From assembly GCA_024710535.1 (NCBI GenBank), contig JANJUO010000299.1, forward strand, positions 1 to 5,959: a stretch of 5,959 bases of DNA, given 5' to 3'. Below the pieces are notes generated by a model. It ran no database searches. It had not been told where the DNA came from and saw only the letters and a list, made by a program, of their open reading frames with translations. Position 1 is the first letter of the stretch. Every line of letters begins with the position of its first letter. The DNA comes from a bacterium. GTDB taxonomy: Bacteria > Bacteroidota > Ignavibacteria > Kapaibacteriales > UBA2268. The position numbers and the translations under genes were made by a program. Of this stretch, positions 1 to 5,959 are shown piece after piece.

Positions 1-657
1 GCTCCATCATTAAAATCAAATGAAGAAGCATTCGATGTGATTTTGGAAGCAATTACAGCAGCAGGATATAAAGCAAATGATGATTTCTTACTTGCAATTG
101 ACGTTGCTTCAAGCGAAATGTATGAAGATGGCAAATACAAAATGTTCAAATCAACTGGCGAAACTTTCACATCAGAACAAATGGTGAATTGGTATGTTGA
201 TTTATGCAACAAATATCCATTGATTTCAATCGAAGATGGTTTGGACCAAAATGACTGGGAAGGTTGGAAACTTCTTTCGGAAGCATTGGGCAACAAAATT
301 CAATTAGTTGGCGATGATTTATTTGTAACAAATCCTGAATTTCTTGCAAGAGGTATTCGCGAAGGTATTGCAAATTCAATTTTAGTAAAAGTAAATCAAA
401 TTGGTACATTAACTGAAACATTAGAAGCAGTACATTTAGCTCAAAAATTTGGTTACAACGTGGTGATTTCTCATCGTTCAGGCGAAACAGAAGATTCCAC
501 AATTGCCGATATTGCTGTTGCAACAAATGCAGGACAAATCAAAACTGGTGCCCCAAGCCGTACAGATCGCGTGGCAAAATATAATCAATTACTTAGAATT
601 GAAGAATGGCTTGATGACGATGCAATTTACGCTGGAAGAAGCGTATTTAATAAATAA
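1..657 (+). CDS. eno: Enolase, C-terminal half (5' end outside window)
   Basis: Enolase (phosphopyruvate hydratase) interconverts 2-phosphoglycerate and phosphoenolpyruvate in cytoplasmic glycolysis and gluconeogenesis. The reading frame is open from base 1, so the gene is cut by the window edge. The 218 visible residues are about the C-terminal half of a family protein of roughly 430 residues. A GTG at base 37 could be taken for a start, but the 12 codons before it (APSLKSNEEAFD) are conserved enolase sequence, so it is internal. Metal ligands are seen in LAIDVASSE (Asp34 of the fragment), SIEDGLDQNDW (Glu78) and VGDDLFVTN (Asp pair 105-106). The catalytic lysine is in LVKVNQIGT (Lys130). 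The substrate loop SHRSGETED starts near residue 157, and the second active-site lysine is in GQIKTGAPSRTDR (Lys181). All expected C-terminal catalytic residues are present, so nothing suggests decay. The phosphohexomutase gene follows after 56 bp on the same strand. Identification is very secure. Confidence 0.97.
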   Translation, partial: APSLKSNEEAFDVILEAITAAGYKANDDFLLAIDVASSEMYEDGKYKMFKSTGETFTSEQMVNWYVDLCNKYPLISIEDGLDQNDWEGWKLLSEALGNKIQLVGDDLFVTNPEFLARGIREGIANSILVKVNQIGTLTETLEAVHLAQKFGYNVVISHRSGETEDSTIADIAVATNAGQIKTGAPSRTDRVAKYNQLLRIEEWLDDDAIYAGRSVFNK

Positions 658-713
658 TTGAAATTAAAGAATTTAAATAAACTTGTTGAACTTACTTTAG
701 ACAAGAGAAAATT

Positions 714-2114
714 ATGATAAAATTTGGTACAGATGGTTGGCGTGGACTTATAGCACGTGATTTCAATTTCGAAAATGTTCAGAAAGTTGCTTTGGCAACT
801 GCCAGATATTTGAAGAAAAAAACATCGAAGGAAAGCCCTACGGTTGTTATTGGTTATGATACTCGTTTTTTGTCGAAAGAATTTGCTACCGAAGTGGCAC
901 TTGTTTTGGCGTGGCAGGGAGTTTTGGTACATTTTACCGATGCTATCTCCTCCACACCGCAGGTCTCTTTCCACACAAAAGCAAAAGGCGCAGATTTGGG
1001 TATAGTGATTACTGCAAGCCACAATCCTGCAATTTATAATGGTTTCAAGGTTAAAGCCGGTTTCGGTGGACCTGCCGCTCCCGAAGATATTACTGAATTG
1101 GAAGCAGAAGTAAATAAACTTTGGAATAAACCTCCTCAATTCAAATTCAAAACGTTTGATGATTATTTTGCAACAAGACAAATTAGAGTTTTTGATGCAA
1201 AAGATTCTTACATCAGACATATCAAAAAGAAAATTAAAGTTAATGAAATCAACGAAAGAGGTTTCAAAATTCTCTTTGATCCAATGTATGGAGCTGGAAT
1301 TGGTACTTTGAAAAGACTTATTCCTCTTTCTACTGAAATTCATGGCACTCTTAATCCTTCATTCGGAGAAATCGACCATCCTGAACCAATTGGAGAATGT
1401 CTTGGTGTTTTGATGGATACAATGAAGAAGGGTGACTATGACATCGGTATCGCTACTGATGGTGATGCTGATCGTATCGGGTTGGTAGATCATGAAGGTA
1501 ACTTTGTTGATTCTCATAAAATATTTATGATATTACTTAAATATCTTTATGAAAAGAAACGCAAACGCGGTGCAGTTGCAAAAACTGTTTCATTGACTTC
1601 AATGGTAAATATGTATTGCGAAAAGAAAGGCATTCGCTTATATGAAACCTCTGTTGGATTCAAACACATTGCAAAAAAAATGGTTGAAGAAGATATTTTA
1701 ATCGGTGGTGAAGAATCAGGTGGATTAAGCTGCATTCTTCATATACCTGAAAGAGACGGATTGTTTAATGCAATGCTTATGCTTGAAGTGATGACGCTAA
1801 GAGAAATGTCTTTGAAACAATTATGCGAAGAACTTGATGAAGAATTTGGCGTTCATAGATTTTTGCGCCGTGATGTTACTGTCACAGAAGCCGTTAAAAA
1901 GCAAATTTTGAATGCCGCCGCAAAAGGTCCTACTTCTTTGGGTAGATTCAAAGTTGAAAAAATTGATACTACTGATGGATATAAATTCTTTGTTGATAAA
2001 GGATGGTTACTAATTAGAGCATCTGGAACCGAGCCGTTAATAAGATTCTATTCAGAAGCAGATTCATTAAGCAAAGTAAACGAATTGCTCGATGAAGGTA
2101 TGAAATTGAAATAA
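714..2114 (+). CDS. Alpha-D-phosphohexomutase (phosphoglucomutase/phosphomannomutase family)
   Basis: This is a 466-residue cytoplasmic enzyme of the alpha-D-phosphohexomutase superfamily, which interconverts hexose 6-phosphates and hexose 1-phosphates. All four family signatures are visible. The N-terminal FGTDGWRG is at residues 4-11. The phosphoserine loop TASHNP is at 100-105, with Ser102 as phosphocarrier. The magnesium loop DGDADR is at 249-254. The sugar-specificity loop GGEESGG is at 331-337, and the phosphate-binding loop RASGTEPLIR at 435-444. Length is normal and all four domains appear intact. The GGEESGG loop fits glucose/mannose phosphates better than glucosamine phosphate, and the TASHNP loop differs from the form usual in GlmM. 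I therefore prefer phosphoglucomutase/phosphomannomutase over GlmM, but the preferred substrate cannot be settled from sequence. The ATG at 714 is chosen because FGTDGWRG begins three residues later, as is usual for the family. Its ribosome-binding site is weak (AGAG, 6 bp upstream). It lies 56 bp after eno with no terminator between, so co-transcription is possible. A terminator follows closely. Confidence 0.93.
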   Translation: MIKFGTDGWRGLIARDFNFENVQKVALATARYLKKKTSKESPTVVIGYDTRFLSKEFATEVALVLAWQGVLVHFTDAISSTPQVSFHTKAKGADLGIVITASHNPAIYNGFKVKAGFGGPAAPEDITELEAEVNKLWNKPPQFKFKTFDDYFATRQIRVFDAKDSYIRHIKKKIKVNEINERGFKILFDPMYGAGIGTLKRLIPLSTEIHGTLNPSFGEIDHPEPIGECLGVLMDTMKKGDYDIGIATDGDADRIGLVDHEGNFVDSHKIFMILLKYLYEKKRKRGAVAKTVSLTSMVNMYCEKKGIRLYETSVGFKHIAKKMVEEDILIGGEESGGLSCILHIPERDGLFNAMLMLEVMTLREMSLKQLCEELDEEFGVHRFLRRDVTVTEAVKKQILNAAAKGPTSLGRFKVEKIDTTDGYKFFVDKGWLLIRASGTEPLIRFYSEADSLSKVNELLDEGMKLK

Positions 2115-2136
2115 ATTTTTATCTTTGATATTAATG

Positions 2137-2168
2137 AAAAAGCCCCAAATTATTGGGGCTTTTTTTTT
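2137..2168 (+). terminator. Rho-independent terminator, possibly bidirectional
   Basis: A perfect 8-bp stem (AGCCCCAA at 2141-2148 pairing with TTGGGGCT at 2153-2160) closes a 4-base ATTA loop. The stem extends by A-T pairs to about 2137/2164 and is followed by an unbroken T-run from 2160 to 2168. It starts 22 bp after the phosphohexomutase stop codon and so ends that transcript. Read on the minus strand, the hairpin is followed by five Ts (complement of 2141-2137). It could also end the convergent M13 peptidase transcript, whose stop codon is about 110 bp away. No other hairpin was seen between the two genes. Confidence 0.92.
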
Positions 2169-2273
2169 GTGCAGTCAGTTTTTACAAGTGTCAATTTTGA
2201 AGACAATCGAAACAAACTACAAAACAAAAATGAATATCTATGAAACAATTATCTTATCTTCAAAAAATTCAAA

Positions 2274-4328
2274 TTACCAAATAAGAGCACGTTTTTCTGG
2301 GGCAACATACATTTTGTTTGTTGGCTTGATGCTGAATGCTTCATAAAATTCAGGAACATTAACCAAGCCGCCGTTAACTCTATTTTCGCCAGGCGAATGA
2401 ACATCTTCTTTTAATCTACGCATCAACTCTTCATCGCGAATGTTTTGACGCCAAACTTGTGAATAAGAAATGAAGAAGCGCTGCATTGGAGTGAATCCAT
2501 CTATTGCAGGAGTTTTCAGATTGTTATTTGTGGCTTTGCGGAGCGCAGTAAGAGCCACAGTTAAGCCACCAAAGTCAGCAATGTTTTCACCAAGAGTGAG
2601 TTCGCCATTAACAGTCATGCCATTTACTGATTTATAGCCATTGAATTGCTCAACAAGAACTTGTGTTTTTTCTTTAAACTTGATTGCATCTTCCGGAGTC
2701 CACCAATCCGATAGATTTCCTTTGGAATCGAATTGTCTGCCTTGATCATCGAAGCCGTGAGTCATCTCGTGTCCTATAACAACACCAATTGCTCCATAAT
2801 TTACAGCGTCATCGGCATCCAAATTGAAGAATGGTGGCTGAAGAATAGCCGCAGGAAATACTATTTCATTCATATTTGGGCTGTAATATGCATTGACGGT
2901 TTGCGGACTCATGTGCCATTCTTCGCGGTCAACGGGTTTTCCTATTTTTTCAAGATTTTTTAGGACTTCAAACTTATTGGCATTAATAACATTAGCCAAG
3001 TATGATTCGCGGCTAACCTCGAGCTTGCTATAATCAGTCCATTTATCAGGATATCCAATCTTGACGTTCATAGTTTTTAATTTTTCGAGTGCTTTTTCTT
3101 TGGTGACGGGGCTCATCCAACTCAAGTTTTTTATATGTTCGCCGAGAGCGATATCAAGATTTTCAACAAGTTTAAGCATTTTTTGCTTTGCTTGTGGTGG
3201 AAAGTATTTTTCTACATATATTTTGCCGACCGCTTCTCCCAAAGAGCCGCTGGTGTTATCCAAAACTCTCTTCCATCTATCGCGAAGCTGTTCGGCTCCA
3301 GTAAGAACTTTGCCATAGAATGCAAAATTCTCATCCACGAATGCTTTAGACAAATAAGGAGCAGAATTATGCAAAATATTCCACTTCAAATAGATCTTCC
3401 AATCTTCAATAGAAACATTTTTTAGCATTTTAGAGGCATTGGTGAAGAATTGTGGCTGACCAACGTTAATTCCATCAATGGTCTTTAAACCCATTCCGTC
3501 GAGATAGAGATTCCAATTGAACTCGGGAGTTATCTTTTGAAGATCCGCGAGAGGCATTTTGTTGTAATTTAGGTTCGGATCTCTCAAATCAAGTCGCGAA
3601 CGAGAAGACTTGGCAAGAGATGTTTCCATTTTCATTATAACATCGGCGTAATTCTTTGCAATTTCTGCGTCGTTATTGATAATTTTGAACATATTTTGCA
3701 AATGAGAATAATATGCCTCACGAATAGTTTTGGAGCGAGCATCATCATTCAAATAGTAATCTCTATCAGGCAAATTTAGTCCACCTTGATAAAGATTCGA
3801 AATAATCATTTCAGAATTTTTATCATCCTGTCCGCCATAGAAATAAAACAAAGGAGAGTATCCAATCGAAGCAAGGTAGGAAATTTGCTTAATTAAATCA
3901 TCGGAATTCTGCATTTTGTCGATACTTTCAAACATAGGCTGTATGTATTTAATGCCATCGGTCTCGATTTTATTTGTGTCCATGCCGGCGGCATAAAAAT
4001 CACCAATTTTTCGCCAATTTTCGTCGCCTTTGTGCTTATCAGTATATGCCGCTTCTTCAAAAAGGGTCTTGAGTTTGTTTTGATTATCAAGATTTAGCAC
4101 ATTGAAGGCGCCCCATCTTGATTCTTCAGGTGGAATTGGATTATTTTTCATCCATCCGCCATTCACATATCTGAAGAAGTCATCTCCAGGCACAATAGTT
4201 GTATCAAAATTGCTAAGTTCTATAGCAGGAACTTTGTTCATAGCTGATTTTTTCTCCAATTTGCTACATGCTGTGAATAAAATTACAGTTATAATTGTAA
4301 CTGCAAACACTTGAGAAATAACTCTCAT
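2274..4328 (-). CDS. M13 family (neprilysin/PepO-like) zinc metallopeptidase, lipoprotein
   Basis: This 684-residue protein is a complete M13 zinc endopeptidase, a family that cleaves peptides and small proteins. Zinc ligands are His520 and His524 in the HEMTH motif, whose Glu521 is the catalytic base, and Glu581 in GENIAD, with supporting Asp585. Substrate-binding positions known from neprilysin are present: Asn479-Ala480 in NAYYSP, and His644 and Arg650 in the DVHSPGENR segment. The N-terminal M13 domain begins with PGDDFFRYVNGGW around residues 47-59. The protein ends in ALIW where mammalian members have CxxW; loss of that cysteine is common in bacterial members as I recall. The frame is open upstream to an ATG at 4409, but I choose the ATG at 4328. 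It has an AAAGG 7 bp before it and starts a compact lipoprotein signal (hydrophobic residues 7-18, lipobox FTAC, Cys21). The mature protein is probably lipid-anchored outside the cytoplasm, on the periplasmic side or cell surface. The histidine kinase gene lies 117 bp upstream on the same strand; a functional link is unproven. The physiological substrate is unknown. Confidence 0.95.
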   Translation of the reverse strand: MRVISQVFAVTIITVILFTACSKLEKKSAMNKVPAIELSNFDTTIVPGDDFFRYVNGGWMKNNPIPPEESRWGAFNVLNLDNQNKLKTLFEEAAYTDKHKGDENWRKIGDFYAAGMDTNKIETDGIKYIQPMFESIDKMQNSDDLIKQISYLASIGYSPLFYFYGGQDDKNSEMIISNLYQGGLNLPDRDYYLNDDARSKTIREAYYSHLQNMFKIINNDAEIAKNYADVIMKMETSLAKSSRSRLDLRDPNLNYNKMPLADLQKITPEFNWNLYLDGMGLKTIDGINVGQPQFFTNASKMLKNVSIEDWKIYLKWNILHNSAPYLSKAFVDENFAFYGKVLTGAEQLRDRWKRVLDNTSGSLGEAVGKIYVEKYFPPQAKQKMLKLVENLDIALGEHIKNLSWMSPVTKEKALEKLKTMNVKIGYPDKWTDYSKLEVSRESYLANVINANKFEVLKNLEKIGKPVDREEWHMSPQTVNAYYSPNMNEIVFPAAILQPPFFNLDADDAVNYGAIGVVIGHEMTHGFDDQGRQFDSKGNLSDWWTPEDAIKFKEKTQVLVEQFNGYKSVNGMTVNGELTLGENIADFGGLTVALTALRKATNNNLKTPAIDGFTPMQRFFISYSQVWRQNIRDEELMRRLKEDVHSPGENRVNGGLVNVPEFYEAFSIKPTNKMYVAPEKRALIW
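4266..4328 (-). other. Lipoprotein signal peptide with lipobox (M13 peptidase N-terminus)
   Basis: Residues 1-20 start with MRV, continue with a hydrophobic stretch (VFAVTIITVILF) and end in LFTA before Cys21, whose codon is 4266-4268. This is the layout of a type II signal peptide, cut before the cysteine, which is then lipidated. The Phe at -3 is less usual than Leu but tolerated. The residues after the cysteine (SKLEKKSAM) are polar and flexible, as expected for a linker to the peptidase body. Ser at +2 gives no inner-membrane retention Asp, so outer-membrane placement is plausible if the organism has one. Confidence 0.8.
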
Positions 4329-4335
4329 TTTAAAA

Positions 4336-4340
4336 CCTTT
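4336..4340 (-). promoter_or_regulatory. Ribosome-binding site AAAGG of the M13 peptidase
   Basis: On the minus strand AAAGG ends 7 bases before the ATG at 4328. It decides the start: the longer reading frame from 4409 has no comparable site and would put 27 extra residues before the signal peptide. It is the clearest Shine-Dalgarno-like motif in the window. Confidence 0.65.
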
Positions 4341-4366
4341 AATAAAAATATAAAATAACAAATTTT

Positions 4367-4396
4367 CAAGATACAAAATTACATTAATATCAAAAA
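4367..4396 (-). promoter_or_regulatory. Possible promoter of the M13 peptidase (weak)
   Basis: On the minus strand TTTTTG (4396-4391) is followed after 17 bases by TATCTTG (4373-4367), close to the FCB-type TTG/TAnnTTTG pattern but one base short in the -7 box. A perfect TAnnTTTG (TAATTTTG, 4381-4374) overlaps it but lacks a -33 element at the right spacing. A start here would give a leader of roughly 35 bases holding the AAAGG site. In such AT-rich DNA chance matches are common. The gene could instead be read through from the upstream kinase gene, since no terminator is seen in the 117-bp gap. Confidence 0.28.
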
Positions 4397-4445
4397 CATA
4401 CTGCATCATTACGAAAGTAAGTGCGATAAGTTTCCTAAATTCATA

Positions 4446-5819
4446 TTAATTCGCTCTATTTATAATAATTTCGGCAGTCATACCGGAATTTTCATTCTTC
4501 GTATATTTCAATTCTGCTTTCAATAAACTAATACATATTTTAATTATAGAAAATCCCAAGCCCAATCCGGTGATTGTTGAATCATTTTTGTAATTATATG
4601 TTGTATCAGTATTCTGAAATACTTTTTCATCGAAGCCGCATCCATTATCAATGATCTTGACGATTGATGTACCGCTCTGCAATTTATCAATTTTGACAAT
4701 AATTTTACTATTATCAGGCGAGAATTTCACACTATTAGACAATAATTCAAGCAAAAGCAATTCAAAGAGATTCACATCAGTATTAAGATTTTTACCATAA
4801 TCAGATATTTGCTTTTCAAGAATGAAAGTTTTCTCTTCTTTTTCCTCTAATTTTTTCTCAACTTTATTGAGTATTTGCAAAGCATCAAACGCATTTGGGA
4901 AATAAGAAACTTCTCCTGAATCAAATTTGGTGAGAAACTGCACTCTATTGAGCAAATTTATTAATTCATTTGCAGAATGACTAATATATAAATTGAACTT
5001 TTTTCCAACATCATTATTATCTCTTTCAAATACAGATTTTAGTACTTGCGTGGAGCTGATAATTGCCGTCAAAGGATTCCTGAATACATGAGAAGTAACA
5101 TTCATAAATCTTGTTTTGATCAAATTAACAGATTGTTCCTTTTCGAGTAATTTTTTGACATTTTCCTTTTCAAGCATCATACTAAATTTTAAAAAATATT
5201 CCTTTCTTTCATATAATTCAATAAGATAGCTTGCATAAATGCCCATAATATTAGCCGCAATAAAGAAAAATGAATTATTTGTAAACTTTTCTATGCTCAA
5301 ATCAGTCATTGTTAACGCCAAAATCATATAGAATATTACAATTCCAAAGCAAACAACAATCGAATAAATAAATCTCAGTTTCATTACAACAAAGCCATAA
5401 AAAAGAACAAGCATCAAGCCAGGAAAATTGAAATCACGCTGTGGATGAGGCATTGCAATTATAATCAAAACGGTGGCAACGCCAACCATAAATATCGCAA
5501 AACCAAGTATTTCCTGCCAGTATTTTTTATATATGTCGGTGAATGATATCAATAGTAAGGCGAACATAACCGGAACACCAAGGAAGTATCTAATCATTAA
5601 AATTGTATTCAATTCTTCGCCGGTGAAGATAATTGTGTCCATAATTCCAAATATACTAAACAAAATCAGAGATAATAAAATAGAAACTCTTTGCGATAAT
5701 TTTGCGGATTCATATAAATCAGACATAAATTGATTTTCATAAATTTTTTCTTTATATGATAAAGTAATCTTATTAATCGAAATATTTTCAGGAATATTAA
5801 ATATTGTATGAATGTTCAT
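4446..5819 (-). CDS. Membrane sensor histidine kinase, six predicted TM helices, atypical H-box
   Basis: This 457-residue protein has the layout of a two-component sensor kinase, which autophosphorylates on His and passes the phosphate to a response regulator. A cytosolic leader (1-42) is followed by six hydrophobic segments at about 43-60, 72-93, 103-122, 133-150, 151-171 and 182-202, then a charged, probably coiled-coil linker (203-233). The dimerisation/phosphoacceptor domain has TSHVFRNPLTAI with His244. The ATPase domain shows the N box (Glu358, Asn362 in LELLSNSVKFS), the G1 box DNGCGF (391-396) and the G2 box GLGLG (418-422). The residue after His244 is Val, where most HisKA kinases have Glu or Asp. 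All ATP-binding motifs look intact, so catalysis is probably kept, possibly altered. There is no PAS, HAMP or large periplasmic domain, so sensing would be by the membrane helices. No response regulator is in view. The ATG at 5819 is chosen because the leader seems to belong to the membrane module; its Shine-Dalgarno is poor (AGAG, 7 bp). The M13 peptidase gene lies 117 bp downstream. Confidence 0.9.
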   Translation of the reverse strand: MNIHTIFNIPENISINKITLSYKEKIYENQFMSDLYESAKLSQRVSILLSLILFSIFGIMDTIIFTGEELNTILMIRYFLGVPVMFALLLISFTDIYKKYWQEILGFAIFMVGVATVLIIIAMPHPQRDFNFPGLMLVLFYGFVVMKLRFIYSIVVCFGIVIFYMILALTMTDLSIEKFTNNSFFFIAANIMGIYASYLIELYERKEYFLKFSMMLEKENVKKLLEKEQSVNLIKTRFMNVTSHVFRNPLTAIISSTQVLKSVFERDNNDVGKKFNLYISHSANELINLLNRVQFLTKFDSGEVSYFPNAFDALQILNKVEKKLEEKEEKTFILEKQISDYGKNLNTDVNLFELLLLELLSNSVKFSPDNSKIIVKIDKLQSGTSIVKIIDNGCGFDEKVFQNTDTTYNYKNDSTITGLGLGFSIIKICISLLKAELKYTKNENSGMTAEIIINRAN

Positions 5820-5841
5820 ATATCATCTCTGAAATAAATTT

Positions 5842-5873
5842 CAAAAATACAAATTATTTAATATATTTCAAAA
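5842..5873 (-). promoter_or_regulatory. FCB-type promoter of the histidine kinase gene
   Basis: On the minus strand TTTTG (5873-5869) is followed by a 19-base spacer and TATTTTTG (5849-5842). This is an exact match to the TTTG-N19-TAnnTTTG promoter described for Bacteroidetes primary sigma factors. Transcription would begin about 5 bases past the -7 box, near 5837, giving a short leader of about 17 bases before the ATG at 5819. Both elements, their spacing and their position agree, but the DNA here is so AT-rich that part of the match could be chance. Confidence 0.5.
5854..5866 (+). repeat. 13-bp direct repeat, copy 1
   Basis: TTATTTAATATAT occurs here and again at 5923-5935, 69 bp apart start to start. 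This copy lies inside the -33/-7 spacer of the predicted kinase promoter. It could be an operator half, but the whole region is nearly pure A+T and a chance repeat is quite possible. Confidence 0.35.
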
Positions 5874-5922
5874 TATTTTTTCTATAAAATTTTAAAATAG
5901 TTATTAATATTTAAACATCAGT

Positions 5923-5935
5923 TTATTTAATATAT
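5923..5935 (+). repeat. 13-bp direct repeat, copy 2, running into a palindrome
   Basis: This is the second exact copy of TTATTTAATATAT (first at 5854-5866). Its last five bases are also the start of TATATCGATATA (5931-5942), a perfect 12-bp palindrome. The pair is about 60-80 bp upstream of the predicted kinase -33 box. A regulatory role is only a possibility. Confidence 0.35.
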
Positions 5936-5959
5936 CGATATAATTAAGCATTTATATAA

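Larger units (their letters stand above)
5820..5959. other. AT-rich intergenic region upstream of the kinase gene, no gene seen
   Basis: These 140 bases are almost wholly A and T, with stops in every frame, and hold no reading frame I would call. They contain the kinase promoter candidate, the direct repeats and the palindrome listed separately. No RNA gene fold or terminator was seen. The next gene must begin beyond the right edge, on either strand. Confidence 0.7.

Noticed and set aside
167..526. Minus-strand reading frame opposite enolase
   Set aside because: Leu/Gln-rich low-complexity translation antisense to conserved enolase active-site sequence; a shadow frame.
37..657. Reading the enolase frame as a short complete gene starting at GTG 37
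   Set aside because: The frame is open to base 1 and those codons are conserved enolase sequence, so the gene is simply cut by the window edge.
693..700. TACTTTAG as a possible -7 box for the mutase gene
   Set aside because: One mismatch to TAnnTTTG and no -33 element at a workable distance (the nearest TTG at 658-660 is 32 bases away). Read-through from eno is as likely.
627..1343. Long minus-strand reading frame opposite the phosphohexomutase
   Set aside because: Its translation is rich in Phe, Cys, Ser and Asn with no recognisable motif, and it lies antisense to a gene with all catalytic motifs intact. It is a shadow frame.
2120..2127. Perfect TAnnTTTG box (TATCTTTG) on the plus strand just after the mutase stop codon
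   Set aside because: There is no TTG or TTTG at 17-23 bases upstream, and any transcript would hit the terminator about 10 bases later. Best read as chance in AT-rich DNA.
2125..2346. Small plus-strand reading frame between the mutase and the M13 gene
   Set aside because: It begins in the terminator region, is interrupted in sense by the hairpin and T-run, has no ribosome-binding site, and its end overlaps the real C-terminus of the M13 peptidase on the other strand.
2659..2685. Possible loss of function in the M13 peptidase because the C-terminal CxxW cysteine is absent
   Set aside because: The zinc ligands, catalytic Glu, NAYYSP and the His/Arg pair are all intact, and many bacterial M13 members end in xxIW without this cysteine, as far as I recall. 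The interval marks part of the catalytic half of the gene only for orientation.

Overview
The window is an AT-rich bacterial chromosomal segment holding one partial and three complete protein-coding genes. All four use TAA stops. Ribosome-binding sites are weak apart from one AAAGG. One upstream region fits the TTTG-N19-TAnnTTTG promoter pattern known from Bacteroidetes and relatives. Together with the protein types (a lipoprotein M13 peptidase and a membrane histidine kinase), this suggests the Bacteroidetes/Chlorobi/Ignavibacteria/Kapabacteria (FCB) group. That is an inference from style and recollection, not from a marker gene or a search.

Left part, plus strand (1-2168): the 3' half of enolase (eno) enters from the left edge. 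After 56 bp it is followed by a complete alpha-D-phosphohexomutase (phosphoglucomutase/phosphomannomutase type), then by a strong intrinsic terminator. Both are central carbon enzymes: enolase in lower glycolysis, and the mutase linking hexose-6-phosphates to hexose-1-phosphates for sugar nucleotide or storage polymer synthesis. They could be one transcript.

Right part, minus strand (2274-5819): a sensor histidine kinase with six predicted membrane helices lies upstream of a secreted, lipid-anchored M13 (neprilysin/PepO-like) zinc metallopeptidase, with 117 bp between them. The peptidase converges on the mutase gene. The terminator hairpin between them also has a short T-run on the minus strand, so it may serve both. 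The last 140 bp (5820-5959) are extremely AT-rich and hold the probable kinase promoter, a 13-bp direct repeat and a short palindrome, but no gene.

Most of the window is ordinary housekeeping and surface-protein content, and I see no convincing previously undescribed system. The point most worth a second look is the kinase. Its phosphoacceptor histidine is followed by valine instead of the usual acidic residue, it has no partner response regulator in view, and its six-helix input region looks like a sensory module shared with other signalling enzymes.
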